DNA of 20,482 bases, from the NCBI GenBank assembly GCA_964428935.1, contig CAYSAG010000064.1:1-20482 (forward strand), given 5' to 3'. The notes under the pieces were generated by a model. That model saw only the letters and a program-made list of their open reading frames with translations, searched no databases and was not told the origin of the DNA. Origin of the DNA: JAADHY01 sp964428935. GTDB lineage: Bacteria > Planctomycetota > Planctomycetia > Planctomycetales > Planctomycetaceae. A program made the position numbers and the translations under genes. Shown piece after piece: positions 1-6,875 of the stretch. Position 1 is the first letter of the stretch. Each line of letters begins with the position of its first letter.

Positions 1-233
1 ATCGTGTAAATCTTTTCTCTCTGCTCGCGGGTCAGACCGATTTGTCCGTAGTATCTGGGAAGCCGTCCGCGCGGCGCCTTCCGGGTCGACTCGGCTTTTT
101 GTTCCGTCGTCTGCTGCTGACTCGCCGCTTGGTCTTTCTCCTGAGCGCGGACCGCTGCGGGACGAACCTGAGACCAGCAGGCGAATGCCAGCATGCACAG
201 CGCGGCAGCGAGCAAGGAAGAACGTCTTCGCAT
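1..233 (-). CDS. Exported LTXXQ/Spy-like protein, N-terminal part (cut by window edge)
   Basis: This is the first 77 codons of a gene on the minus strand that runs off the left edge of the window. The start ATG (231-233) has an AGGAGG at 241-246 with 7-nt spacing, a near-ideal ribosome binding site. The protein begins MRRRSS, then a hydrophobic stretch (residues 6-20) and an Ala-rich region ending AVRAQ, which reads as a Sec signal peptide with a cut near AVRA|QE. A Gln/Thr/Lys-rich linker follows, and then RLPRYYGQIGLTREQREKIY at about residues 57-76. That LTxEQRxKIY pattern resembles the helical LTXXQ motif of Spy/CpxP-like periplasmic proteins and is common in small exported planctomycete proteins. 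A periplasmic, helical chaperone-like or stress role is inference from the motif alone, because the rest of the protein is not visible. Confidence 0.75.
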   Translation of the reverse strand, partial: MRRRSSLLAAALCMLAFACWSQVRPAAVRAQEKDQAASQQQTTEQKAESTRKAPRGRLPRYYGQIGLTREQREKIYT

Positions 234-377
234 TTCCTTTCCTCCTTTCTCACGAAAAGCGTTGTGTGACCGCAGAAGCTGGCACGAGCGCGCCAGTCCA
301 CGCTGGTGCCAGCTGCAGCTGAAACGACGAAACGTCGGCAGCCAAGCCGCGACGTCTGTCCGTTGGCTACGGACGTC

Positions 378-406
378 ACGATACTTTCAGGCGTCTATGA
401 ATGCAA
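378..406 (-). promoter_or_regulatory. Candidate sigma70 promoter for the LTXXQ-like gene
   Basis: Read on the minus strand, TTGCAT (401-406) and TATCGT (378-383) are separated by exactly 17 bp. This places a transcription start near 371 and gives a leader of about 140 nt before the ATG at 233. A 6-bp inverted repeat (GTCCGT/ACGGAC, 358-374, 5-nt loop) would lie at the very 5' end of that transcript. The -35 match is only partial. Confidence 0.3.
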
Positions 407-788
407 GCGAACAGAAAGAAACGAGCGAACTCGGTGCCTTTCAGTAGACATGTCGTCGTCCAGGGACCAAAGAGCCTCTGTCGGCACTCGGTGCAGTTGG
501 ACCCTTTTCCGCCGCGGCACCGAAACGGATCCTGAACGCCGAGCATCGGCGAACGCACGCGCCCGGCGTGGAGCCGGCGAAGTTCGGAGAAGCAGTCGCA
601 GTTCGGCGCACGCGTTCGGCCGGCTACCAGGTAGTCGGGCGGGCGTCGGAGCGAACGGAGGCGGCGGAGGGACGCAAACGTTTTCTCTTGGCAACGAAGA
701 ACCGGGGCTGCCGCGGAAAACCTGCTGAGACCGGCCCGAGTACGCGTCACCAGACGAGCAGCCGCTCCAGCGCCGGACGCCGTCAGAG

Positions 789-802
789 CCGACTCGAGTC
801 GG
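789..802. repeat. Perfect 14-bp palindrome just downstream of eda
   Basis: CCGACTCGAGTCGG is a perfect palindrome that begins 6 bp beyond the TGA stop (809-811) of the aldolase gene. It could fold as a 5-bp stem with a 4-nt loop in the transcript, but no T-tract follows on the minus strand. It is either a weak 3'-end hairpin or a binding site with two 7-bp half-sites. Confidence 0.35.
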
Positions 803-808
803 TCCTGT

Positions 809-1468
809 TCAAGAGGCGTTCATTTCCTGCCGCGTTGTCCGTAGAAGCTCGACGTACTTTTGGGCGAGCGTGCGGATTCGGTCGAGGTCGCCGGAGCGGA
901 GTGCCTGTTGTTCGACCAGCGACCCGCCCAGTCCAACCGCACACGCGCCGGCCTTCAAGAAGTCGGGCAGCGTTTCGAGGTTCACTCCGCCGGTGGGGAG
1001 CAAACGGATTTGCGGGAGCGGTCCGCGGAGGGCTTTGATGTAGCTGGGACCGCCGACGCTGGCCGGGAAGACTTTCACAATGTCCGCACCGGCCTCCCAA
1101 GCTTGAACGATTTCCGTCGGAGTGTACGCGCCGGGCATGACCAGGCAGTCGTAGCGGTGAGCCAACTGGATGACGCTTAGATTGAGAATGGGCGAGACGA
1201 CAAACTCGGCGCCGGCCAAGATGGCCGCCCGAGCGCTTTCAGCGTCCAGCACCGTGCCAGCTCCGAGAAGAATCTTGTCCCCCAGACGCTTTCGGACGGC
1301 CGACAGAATGTCGAGGACATTCGGCACAGTGAACGTGACTTCGATGACGTTGATTCCGCCCTCGTACAGGGCTTCGGCAACGTCGGTCAGCTGGTCTGGC
1401 GAGTCGGACCGAATGATGGCCACGATTCCGCAGTCGAGAACCTGACGCAAGGCTTCGTGTCGACCCAT
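809..1468 (-). CDS. eda: KDPG/KHG aldolase (2-dehydro-3-deoxy-phosphogluconate aldolase family)
   Basis: This is a 219-aa class I aldolase of the KDPG/KHG family. Members cleave 2-keto-3-deoxy-6-phosphogluconate, or 4-hydroxy-2-oxoglutarate, into pyruvate and an aldehyde, in the Entner-Doudoroff route or in sugar-acid catabolism. The family signature is complete: Glu43 in VIEVTFT, GAGTV at 69-73, Pro93 in VSPI, PGAYTPTE at 112-119, the Schiff-base Lys132 in DIVKVFPA, and LLPTGGV at 156-162. Length is normal for the family. The position equivalent to Arg49 of E. coli Eda is Thr47, so substrate preference may differ from strict KDPG. The start has a modest AAAGGA about 10 nt upstream. It lies 120 bp downstream of the 162-aa gene on the same strand and may be co-transcribed with it. 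Unlike its neighbours it prefers ATC for Ile. Function as an aldolase is secure; the exact substrate is not. Confidence 0.9.
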   Translation of the reverse strand: MGRHEALRQVLDCGIVAIIRSDSPDQLTDVAEALYEGGINVIEVTFTVPNVLDILSAVRKRLGDKILLGAGTVLDAESARAAILAGAEFVVSPILNLSVIQLAHRYDCLVMPGAYTPTEIVQAWEAGADIVKVFPASVGGPSYIKALRGPLPQIRLLPTGGVNLETLPDFLKAGACAVGLGGSLVEQQALRSGDLDRIRTLAQKYVELLRTTRQEMNAS

Positions 1469-1588
1469 CGTTTGGCCGTCCTTTCAGAAGAGCGTCTGGT
1501 GTGAGCTGTGGGGCGTCCGACGGAGCCGGAGCACTTGTCACCAGTCGACTTCTCAGAGTCCACGTCCCGCGCGGCAGCCGACGACTTG

Positions 1589-2077
1589 CTACGGTCCCTC
1601 TGCCGAAAAACGTTCGGCAAACTCCAGGACCCACTGGTCGATCACCTCAGAAAAGCCGTCTCGGTCGTACTCGGACAGCTTTTGGTAGTAGTTTCGATTG
1701 TAGAGTTCTTTGTTTCGAATCGTCGCCTTGGCTGCCAGCTCGACAATGTGCGTGTCGTTGAACGGACGAATGACCATTTCCAACCGGGAGTAGTAGTTTT
1801 CCGGCCTGCCGTCGGCCGAGACGCCCATGTCGTCTCGGCTAATGCGGGCTCCCCAGCCTTGCTCGTTCACCAAAGTCTGAAACTGAAAACCCGGAAACCG
1901 CTCAGCCAAACTTTTCAAGCACTTCTCGATGTGGTCGGACAGTTCCAGCCGGCACCGGGAATGAAGGTTCCGGAGCTCGGCTTCGGTCAACGCCCGCAAG
2001 GCCTGCTCTCGGCCGCGGCGGTCCCGCACCTTTTGTCCGCGTTGAATGGCTTTTTCCAGTCGTTCTTCAAAGTCCAT
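1589..2077 (-). CDS. Conserved hypothetical protein, 162 aa
   Basis: This is a soluble 162-aa protein with no signal peptide or membrane segment. The N-terminal half is charged and helical (DFEERLEKAIQRGQKVRDRR, then a Glu/Leu/Arg-rich stretch to about residue 60). The C-terminal half (about 62-162) looks mixed alpha/beta, with aromatic-rich segments such as ENYYSRLEMVIRPFN and NRNYYQKLSEYDRDG. I know it only as a type of hypothetical protein seen in planctomycetes and cannot give a function. The ribosome binding site is weak: upstream there is only an A-rich stretch. It sits 120 bp upstream of eda in the same orientation, so the two may share a transcript, but that does not establish a role in sugar metabolism. 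Codon use and the intact frame support a real gene. Confidence 0.75.
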   Translation of the reverse strand: MDFEERLEKAIQRGQKVRDRRGREQALRALTEAELRNLHSRCRLELSDHIEKCLKSLAERFPGFQFQTLVNEQGWGARISRDDMGVSADGRPENYYSRLEMVIRPFNDTHIVELAAKATIRNKELYNRNYYQKLSEYDRDGFSEVIDQWVLEFAERFSAEGP

Positions 2078-2565
2078 GACGGTTTTTTCTTGGCCAGAGC
2101 TGGTTGTGGCAGCGCGAGGGCGAGGTCGCGCCCGGTTGGCCGTTCCGTGGCCGTCTGGGAGGCGTTACCGTTCTGTCTTCGACGGTACGTCCGGTCGACC
2201 CAGCCGGTCCGTGTTTGTTCCAAAGCGACAGCGCTCGTCGGCTTCGCCTTTACGGCTGCCTCAGCGTCCGAGAACGCTAAAGCCTTCCTTCTGCGACAGT
2301 TCCCACCTGCCGGCGCGGACGGCGCCGAAAAACGGCTCGATCGACGAACCAACAGCGCTGACAGCCAGATTCTAAGTCGGCACCGGACGGCGTTCAACAA
2401 TGGCAACGGCGCGTGGTCGCACAGCCCGCTGGAGCCGACCGCTGGCCTGTCCGAGACGACGACAACAACCGTCGAGGAAAAATGTTGGCGGACGGACGTC
2501 TGCGTGACAGTCGAAGGCGGAGCGGCCGGTGTCGTGAGCGACCCGGGCACCGGTCGTCCGGTTGC
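2078..2565. other. Intergenic stretch, about 490 bp
   Basis: The stretch lies between the stop of the NfeD-like gene and the start of the 162-aa gene, both on the minus strand. Open frames crossing it are antisense extensions with no start signal. It contains a CGGCGC/GCGCCG inverted repeat with a 5-nt loop near 2312-2328, but the adjacent A5 is on the wrong side for a minus-strand terminator. I see no convincing promoter. Confidence 0.55.
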
Positions 2566-4929
2566 TCAGTCAACTTCCCGGACGACGACGCGGTTTCCCG
2601 TGACTTTCAGAACTTCGACCGTTCGGTTCGCTTCGACGAAAGGCCCCTCGCTAATGACGTCCACGAACTGGTCGCCGAAACGAGCCTTGCCCGCCGGACG
2701 GAGCGGGGTCATGGTTGTGCCGCGGTCGCCCACTTGCACCGGCGGTGAGGCCGCAGCTCCCGGGACCGAGACGGTCGACACCACTTCCGGCGGCAGACGC
2801 GGTGCGTCCGGGTCCGTCTCCGCCGACGCTCCGGGCGGAGTCAGAATCATTTGCTTCAGCAGCGGCATTCGCGGCATGTACTTCCCCAGGACAGCGGCCA
2901 CAATGACCACCGAGAAAACGGCGGCCACCAACGTGCCCAACGTCCAGGTCAGTTCCTCCACTTGAGCCGCGGTGTGTGGAATGATGAACGTCTGGCTGGC
3001 CAGAATCAGGGCGGCGAAGACGGCCAACCCGCCCGTAATGCCGAAGACACCGAAGCCGGGAATGACGAAAATCTCGAGGGCAATCAGCACCAGTCCGAAC
3101 AAGAACAGCACGACCTCCAACCAGCCGGCCGTGCCTCCCAGGAACCGCGCCCAGAAAAACAGCGTGAAACACAACGCGGCCATGATTCCGAAGAAACCGG
3201 TCAGCATGTGCAGCTCGACGTAGACGAAAACCAACCCCAGCGCGAAGAGCAGAAACATGGCCAGACGTGTGTTGAGCAGGTAGACGAGCGTGTCGACCCA
3301 CGTCCGCTGCAGCGGTCGCAAGGGGACGCTGGCCGAAATTCCCAGACGCTGCTTCACCTCGCTCAGGTCTTCGACGGGCGGTTCTGCCAAGCCCAGTTCG
3401 TACGCCCGCCGCCCGCTGACCGTCAGCAAGTTCTCTTCCCGGCTCTCGGGCACGACCGGCCCCTTCACCCACTCCTCTTCGGCCGTCGCCAGCTCGTCCT
3501 CGGTCATGTACCACGTTTTCCCGGTCTTGGCATTGGTGACTTGGTACACGACCAGGTCTTTGTCGGCCATGGCTTCCAGCAACGCTGGCGGGCGGCCTTT
3601 CCGCTCGGCCAACTGACGCAGCGTCTGCCGGAGGACGCTGAGGACCTTTTCCGGCGCCCGCTCGAACTGCCCGCCCGACCGCACCTCGATCGGGCCGGCG
3701 TCTCCGATTTGAGCGTCCGGGCGCATGAAAATCTGGTCGCACCCGAAGGCCAAAATGGCCGCGCCGCTGAGTGCCATTTTCGGAACGTAGGCGACGGTCC
3801 GAATGTCTTGCTTTTCCAGGTCGGCGATTTCGAAGGCCAAGGTCATGCTGGTTTCGAGGAACCCGCCTGGTGAGTCGATTTCGAAAATCACCACGTTGAT
3901 GCCGCGTGCGGCCGCCCGTCGCAGCTCCCGCTCGACAAACCCCTGCAGAATCGGTTCGATGACCCCGTCGATTCGAATGAGCATGGGACGGACCGCACCC
4001 TCAGTCGCCGGGGTTTCCCGCAGGGCTTCGTGAGGTACACCGTACAGGTCGGCCAAGTCCCCGCGTGAGCGAGCCGTTTCGGTGACCAGAACGCCCAGGG
4101 CCCGAGCCCGGTTGCCGGACAGCAGGCCCGCCTCGCCCGCCTCCCAAACCGTCTCGACGTCAATGTTCCCTTGGAACGTGTCGCGCAGACGCTGCAGCTC
4201 CTGAGCCGTCAGCACTCGCACCTCCGACTCGCCACCCTCGGCCCGCTCCAGCGTCACCTTCAAAACCACTTGTGCCGGGTCCATCATGCCCAGCACAAGA
4301 GCTCTCGACACTTTCGGGTTTTGCCGCTTCTCCACCAGCCCCAGAATGGCGTGCTGCTCTTCGGGCCCCAAAGCGTCGCCGCGACCGATGTCTCCCAGCT
4401 CCGCGTCCGGGTGCATGACAATTTCATTGCACGCCAGGGCCAGCACCGCTTGGTAGCCATTGACCGGCTTTTCTGCGGCCGAGCGGGGAATCCACGCGAC
4501 CGTGCGGACACGCGACAGTCGCGACGAGGTCAGCTCCTTGGCCAAATCCAGCACTTGGCCGAATCGACTGGTTCCGGGGTTGACTTCGATGAACAGCAGC
4601 GCGGTCGAGTTTTTCTGCTCGGCTTGGTGCTGTAGGTTCAAGGCAGTGTTCAGAATGCGAGCTGCGGCCGGCTCGGTCAGCGTGCCGCCCACAGTGACGT
4701 ACGCGACCAGCTCGGTGTCGGCGACCGGGCGACGGTCGGGCGAGGGCTGCGCGGGGCAAAGCGAAGGCCCGGCAAGCAGCAGACCGCCGACCAAGACGAA
4801 CGCCAGGAAGACGCTCCAACTTCGACGTCCGGCGGCCGCTTGCGACGGGTCCAAGTGCACGGCGACGCGTCGCGTTCGAGCCGATGCCAGTGACGCCGAG
4901 AGTTTCTGCAGCGAACAGACCGAGGGCAT
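2566..4929 (-). CDS. NfeD-family membrane protein with tandem ClpP-like serine protease domains
   Basis: This is a 787-aa long-form NfeD protein, a family of membrane-anchored ClpP-class proteases partnered with stomatin-like proteins in membrane quality control. From the chosen start: a signal/anchor helix at about 37-57; a first ClpP-like domain at about 72-230 that appears degenerate (NPGT where the second domain has DSPGG, and no Ser in the nucleophile region); a second ClpP-like domain at about 313-470 with SPGG at 353-356, Ser388 in MALSGAA and Lys428 forty residues later, matching the Ser-Lys dyad spacing of the family; five membrane segments at about 555-681; and a C-terminal OB-fold NfeD domain at about 731-787. 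An in-frame ATG at 5059-5061 would add 44 residues, but it overlaps a TATAAT promoter element, so the ATG at 4927-4929 is preferred. No stomatin gene is adjacent. Confidence 0.88.
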   Translation of the reverse strand: MPSVCSLQKLSASLASARTRRVAVHLDPSQAAAGRRSWSVFLAFVLVGGLLLAGPSLCPAQPSPDRRPVADTELVAYVTVGGTLTEPAAARILNTALNLQHQAEQKNSTALLFIEVNPGTSRFGQVLDLAKELTSSRLSRVRTVAWIPRSAAEKPVNGYQAVLALACNEIVMHPDAELGDIGRGDALGPEEQHAILGLVEKRQNPKVSRALVLGMMDPAQVVLKVTLERAEGGESEVRVLTAQELQRLRDTFQGNIDVETVWEAGEAGLLSGNRARALGVLVTETARSRGDLADLYGVPHEALRETPATEGAVRPMLIRIDGVIEPILQGFVERELRRAAARGINVVIFEIDSPGGFLETSMTLAFEIADLEKQDIRTVAYVPKMALSGAAILAFGCDQIFMRPDAQIGDAGPIEVRSGGQFERAPEKVLSVLRQTLRQLAERKGRPPALLEAMADKDLVVYQVTNAKTGKTWYMTEDELATAEEEWVKGPVVPESREENLLTVSGRRAYELGLAEPPVEDLSEVKQRLGISASVPLRPLQRTWVDTLVYLLNTRLAMFLLFALGLVFVYVELHMLTGFFGIMAALCFTLFFWARFLGGTAGWLEVVLFLFGLVLIALEIFVIPGFGVFGITGGLAVFAALILASQTFIIPHTAAQVEELTWTLGTLVAAVFSVVIVAAVLGKYMPRMPLLKQMILTPPGASAETDPDAPRLPPEVVSTVSVPGAAASPPVQVGDRGTTMTPLRPAGKARFGDQFVDVISEGPFVEANRTVEVLKVTGNRVVVREVD

Positions 4930-5059
4930 GGTCGAGTTGCCTTGCTGCGAGTGAATCAAAGACAGGCAAAGGTCCGCACGACCAGCCAGGTCGACTGTGA
5001 GACCCGAGCCGCTGTGCGTCGCACAGCCTTCCGCCTGCGACAGTCTCGTGTTGCTGGGC

Positions 5060-5089
5060 ATTATACCGGTGCTCAGAAACCGTCAGCAA
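5060..5089 (-). promoter_or_regulatory. Sigma70-type promoter of the NfeD-like gene
   Basis: On the minus strand a perfect TATAAT (5060-5065) follows TTGCTG (5084-5089) with an 18-bp spacer. This is the only TATAAT I find in the window. Transcription would start near 5053, leaving a leader of about 120 nt before the ATG at 4929. That excludes the upstream in-frame ATG at 5061, which lies inside the -10 element. Confidence 0.6.
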
Positions 5090-5173
5090 TGAACGGCCCG
5101 GGGCAAGGCGCTCGGGGGTGGTTGGCGAACGCGCGGTGTCGGGCAGGCGACGGTGGGGCTGGTGTGGGGTGAG

Positions 5174-5201
5174 CGGCCGGCTGGGGCCGAGGCGTTTTTT
5201 T
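5174..5201 (+). terminator. Weak hairpin plus T-tract, possible plus-strand terminator
   Basis: CGGCC (5174-5178) pairs with GGCCG (5185-5189) across a 6-nt loop. After five bases there is a run of seven T (5195-5201). The stem is short and the T-tract is offset. No plus-strand gene ends here, so if it works it would end an unannotated short RNA or leftward-promoter noise. Confidence 0.2.
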
Positions 5202-5349
5202 GTTTGGAGGCTCGTCCGAGCGGGGCGGTTTGCTTGGCGAGCTGAGGTCGGGGTGGCGGTTGGAGTACGCGGCCTGTCGTTCTGCCTCGTCGCGGGGCGG
5301 TGGCGCGTCCTGGTCTTCGTCGCGTGGCCGCAGGAGGCCATCGCGACTG

Positions 5350-5378
5350 TTTCGCTGTTGCGGTCTGCACCGTAGACT
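5350..5378 (+). promoter_or_regulatory. Candidate promoter for nhaA
   Basis: TTTCGC (5350-5355) and TAGACT (5373-5378) are separated by 17 bp, about 128 bp upstream of the nhaA ATG. The -10 matches TATAAT at four of six positions and the -35 is weak. Support comes from an almost identical arrangement upstream of the nine-loop FG-GAP gene (TTTCGC, 18 bp, TAGACT). The only two TAGACT hexamers I find in the window are in these two places. Confidence 0.35.
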
Positions 5379-5506
5379 ACAACGCCGCTGCGTGGCAGCG
5401 TGTGCGTCAGCGACTTGGGTTCGGTTTTTCGCACGGGCGAGCGTCGCTGTGGGAGTGCTGCCTTTGGCGGGCTGAGGCTCGAACGAGAAAGGGTCTGGTG
5501 AAAGTC

Positions 5507-6748
5507 ATGAGCAGTCGGGTCCGAGCGGTTTTCGAAAAAGCGGTTCGGCCACTGGCGGAGTTCTTGCGGTTGGAGGCGGCTGGCGGGTTGCTGCTCATGG
5601 CCGCAACCGTGCTGGCTTTGGCCGCAGCCAATTCGCCTTGGGCGGTCTACTACGAGCGGCTGTTGGAAGTCCCGCTGGAAATTCGAGTGGGAACCTTGGC
5701 CCTCGCCAAGCCACTGCTGCTGTGGATCAACGACGGCTTGATGGCCGTTTTTTTCCTGCTGGTGGGCATGGAGCTGAAGCGGGAGGTGTTGCAAGGGCAC
5801 TTGTCGAGCGTGCGTCGAGCGAGTCTGCCGGCTTTTGCGGCCGTGGGCGGCATGTTGGCACCGGCCTTGTTCTACGTAGCGTTCAATCGGGCAGACGCAG
5901 CGGCACTGAGGGGCTGGGCCATTCCCACGGCCACCGACATTGCTTTTGCCTTGGGCGTCCTTTCGCTGCTCGGACCCCGCGTGCCGGCGGGCCTGAAGGC
6001 TTTTCTTCTGAGCATTGCCATTTTCGACGACCTGGGGGCCATTCTGGTCATTGCCGTGTTTTACTCGGGCGGCCTGTCTTGGGTGTCGTTGGCCGTCGCG
6101 GCCGTGTTGGTCGTGTGTCTGGCCGGTTTGAACCGCTTGGGCGTGACGAAGCCGGGACCGTACTTCGTTCTGGGTGTTCCGTTGTGGGTGGCGTTCTTGA
6201 AGTCAGGAGTGCACGCCACGCTGGCTGGCGTCGTTCTGGCCTGGTTCATTCCGTTGCGTGAGTCGGACGAGAACGGACGGCCGACGGAGTCGCTGCTGCG
6301 GCGCTTGGAGCACGCGTTGCACCCGTGGGTCGCGTTTGGTGTTCTGCCCGTTTTTGCCTTTGCGAACGCTGGGGTGTCGGTGGCGGGCCTTTCGGTCTCG
6401 GACGTTTTCCATCCGGTGCCGCTGGGGATTGTGACGGGTTTGTTTTTCGGCAAGCAGTTGGGCGTGTTGGGGCTGAGTTGGTTGGCGGTTCGGCTGGGAG
6501 TGGCCTCGCGGCCCGTGGGCGTGGGCTGGTGGGAGCTTTACGGGACCAGTCTGCTGTGCGGCATTGGTTTCACCATGAGTTTGTTCATTGCGTCGTTGGC
6601 GTTCGAGCAGGGAGGAGGAGCCTACTTGGGCCTGGACCGGCTGGGCATTCTGATTGGTTCGTCGGCCTCTGGGCTTCTGGGCTACCTGGTCCTTCGGGTT
6701 GCGTTGGGACGGCGGCGCCGCACGGTCGAAGGAAGCGGAATGCGGTGA
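5507..6748 (+). CDS. nhaA: Na+/H+ antiporter NhaA
   Basis: This is an inner-membrane antiporter of the NhaA family, which exchanges cytoplasmic Na+ (or Li+) for protons to control sodium load and internal pH. The 413-aa protein is close to family length and consists almost entirely of hydrophobic helices. The diagnostic residues are present: Asp144 in TATDIAFALG, the paired Asp174-Asp175 in SIAIFDDLGA (30 residues later, as in E. coli Asp133 and Asp163/164), Lys316 in GLFFGKQLG, the GMELKRE loop at about 87-93, and the CGIGFTMSLFIASLAF signature near the C-terminus. The open frame continues to 5300, but the ATG at 5507 fits the family N-terminus; an in-frame GTG at 5498 behind AAAGGG (5488-5493) is a close alternative adding three residues. 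It is convergent with priA and divergent from the NfeD-like gene, so probably monocistronic. Ile is encoded almost only by ATT. Confidence 0.95.
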   Translation: MSSRVRAVFEKAVRPLAEFLRLEAAGGLLLMAATVLALAAANSPWAVYYERLLEVPLEIRVGTLALAKPLLLWINDGLMAVFFLLVGMELKREVLQGHLSSVRRASLPAFAAVGGMLAPALFYVAFNRADAAALRGWAIPTATDIAFALGVLSLLGPRVPAGLKAFLLSIAIFDDLGAILVIAVFYSGGLSWVSLAVAAVLVVCLAGLNRLGVTKPGPYFVLGVPLWVAFLKSGVHATLAGVVLAWFIPLRESDENGRPTESLLRRLEHALHPWVAFGVLPVFAFANAGVSVAGLSVSDVFHPVPLGIVTGLFFGKQLGVLGLSWLAVRLGVASRPVGVGWWELYGTSLLCGIGFTMSLFIASLAFEQGGGAYLGLDRLGILIGSSASGLLGYLVLRVALGRRRRTVEGSGMR

Positions 6749-6875
6749 GTCACCCGGTCGGCGGCGAGGCGGTCCACGGATCCAGCGGGCGGTGCGAGCC
6801 GTGTCAGTTTGCCTGGAGCAGCTGGGCGGCCGCGGAGTTCGCTGGCTGTCGCAAGGAAGCACGGTCTCTGGCCGC

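Larger units (their letters stand above)
234..808. other. Intergenic stretch, about 575 bp
   Basis: No open frame here has a convincing start, ribosome binding site or recognisable protein. It holds the candidate promoter and hairpin listed for the gene to its left, a short inverted repeat CTACC-A-GGTAG (624-634), and the palindrome next to the eda stop codon. I see nothing else. Confidence 0.6.
4930..5506. other. Divergent intergenic region between the NfeD-like gene and nhaA, about 577 bp
   Basis: It holds the leftward promoter of the NfeD-like gene, a rightward candidate promoter for nhaA and a short hairpin with a T7 tract on the plus strand. The plus strand is strikingly G-rich between about 5099 and 5300. 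Open frames entering from either gene have no start signal of their own. I see no separate gene. Confidence 0.6.

Noticed and set aside
5084..5201. A small plus-strand RNA gene ending at the T7 tract
   Set aside because: The hairpin has only 5 bp, the T-tract is offset by five bases and no plus-strand promoter is visible upstream, so I list only the weak hairpin.
5300..5506. An N-terminal extension of NhaA by 69 codons
   Set aside because: The extension is hydrophilic and unlike the family, and the frame crosses the candidate promoter at 5350-5378.
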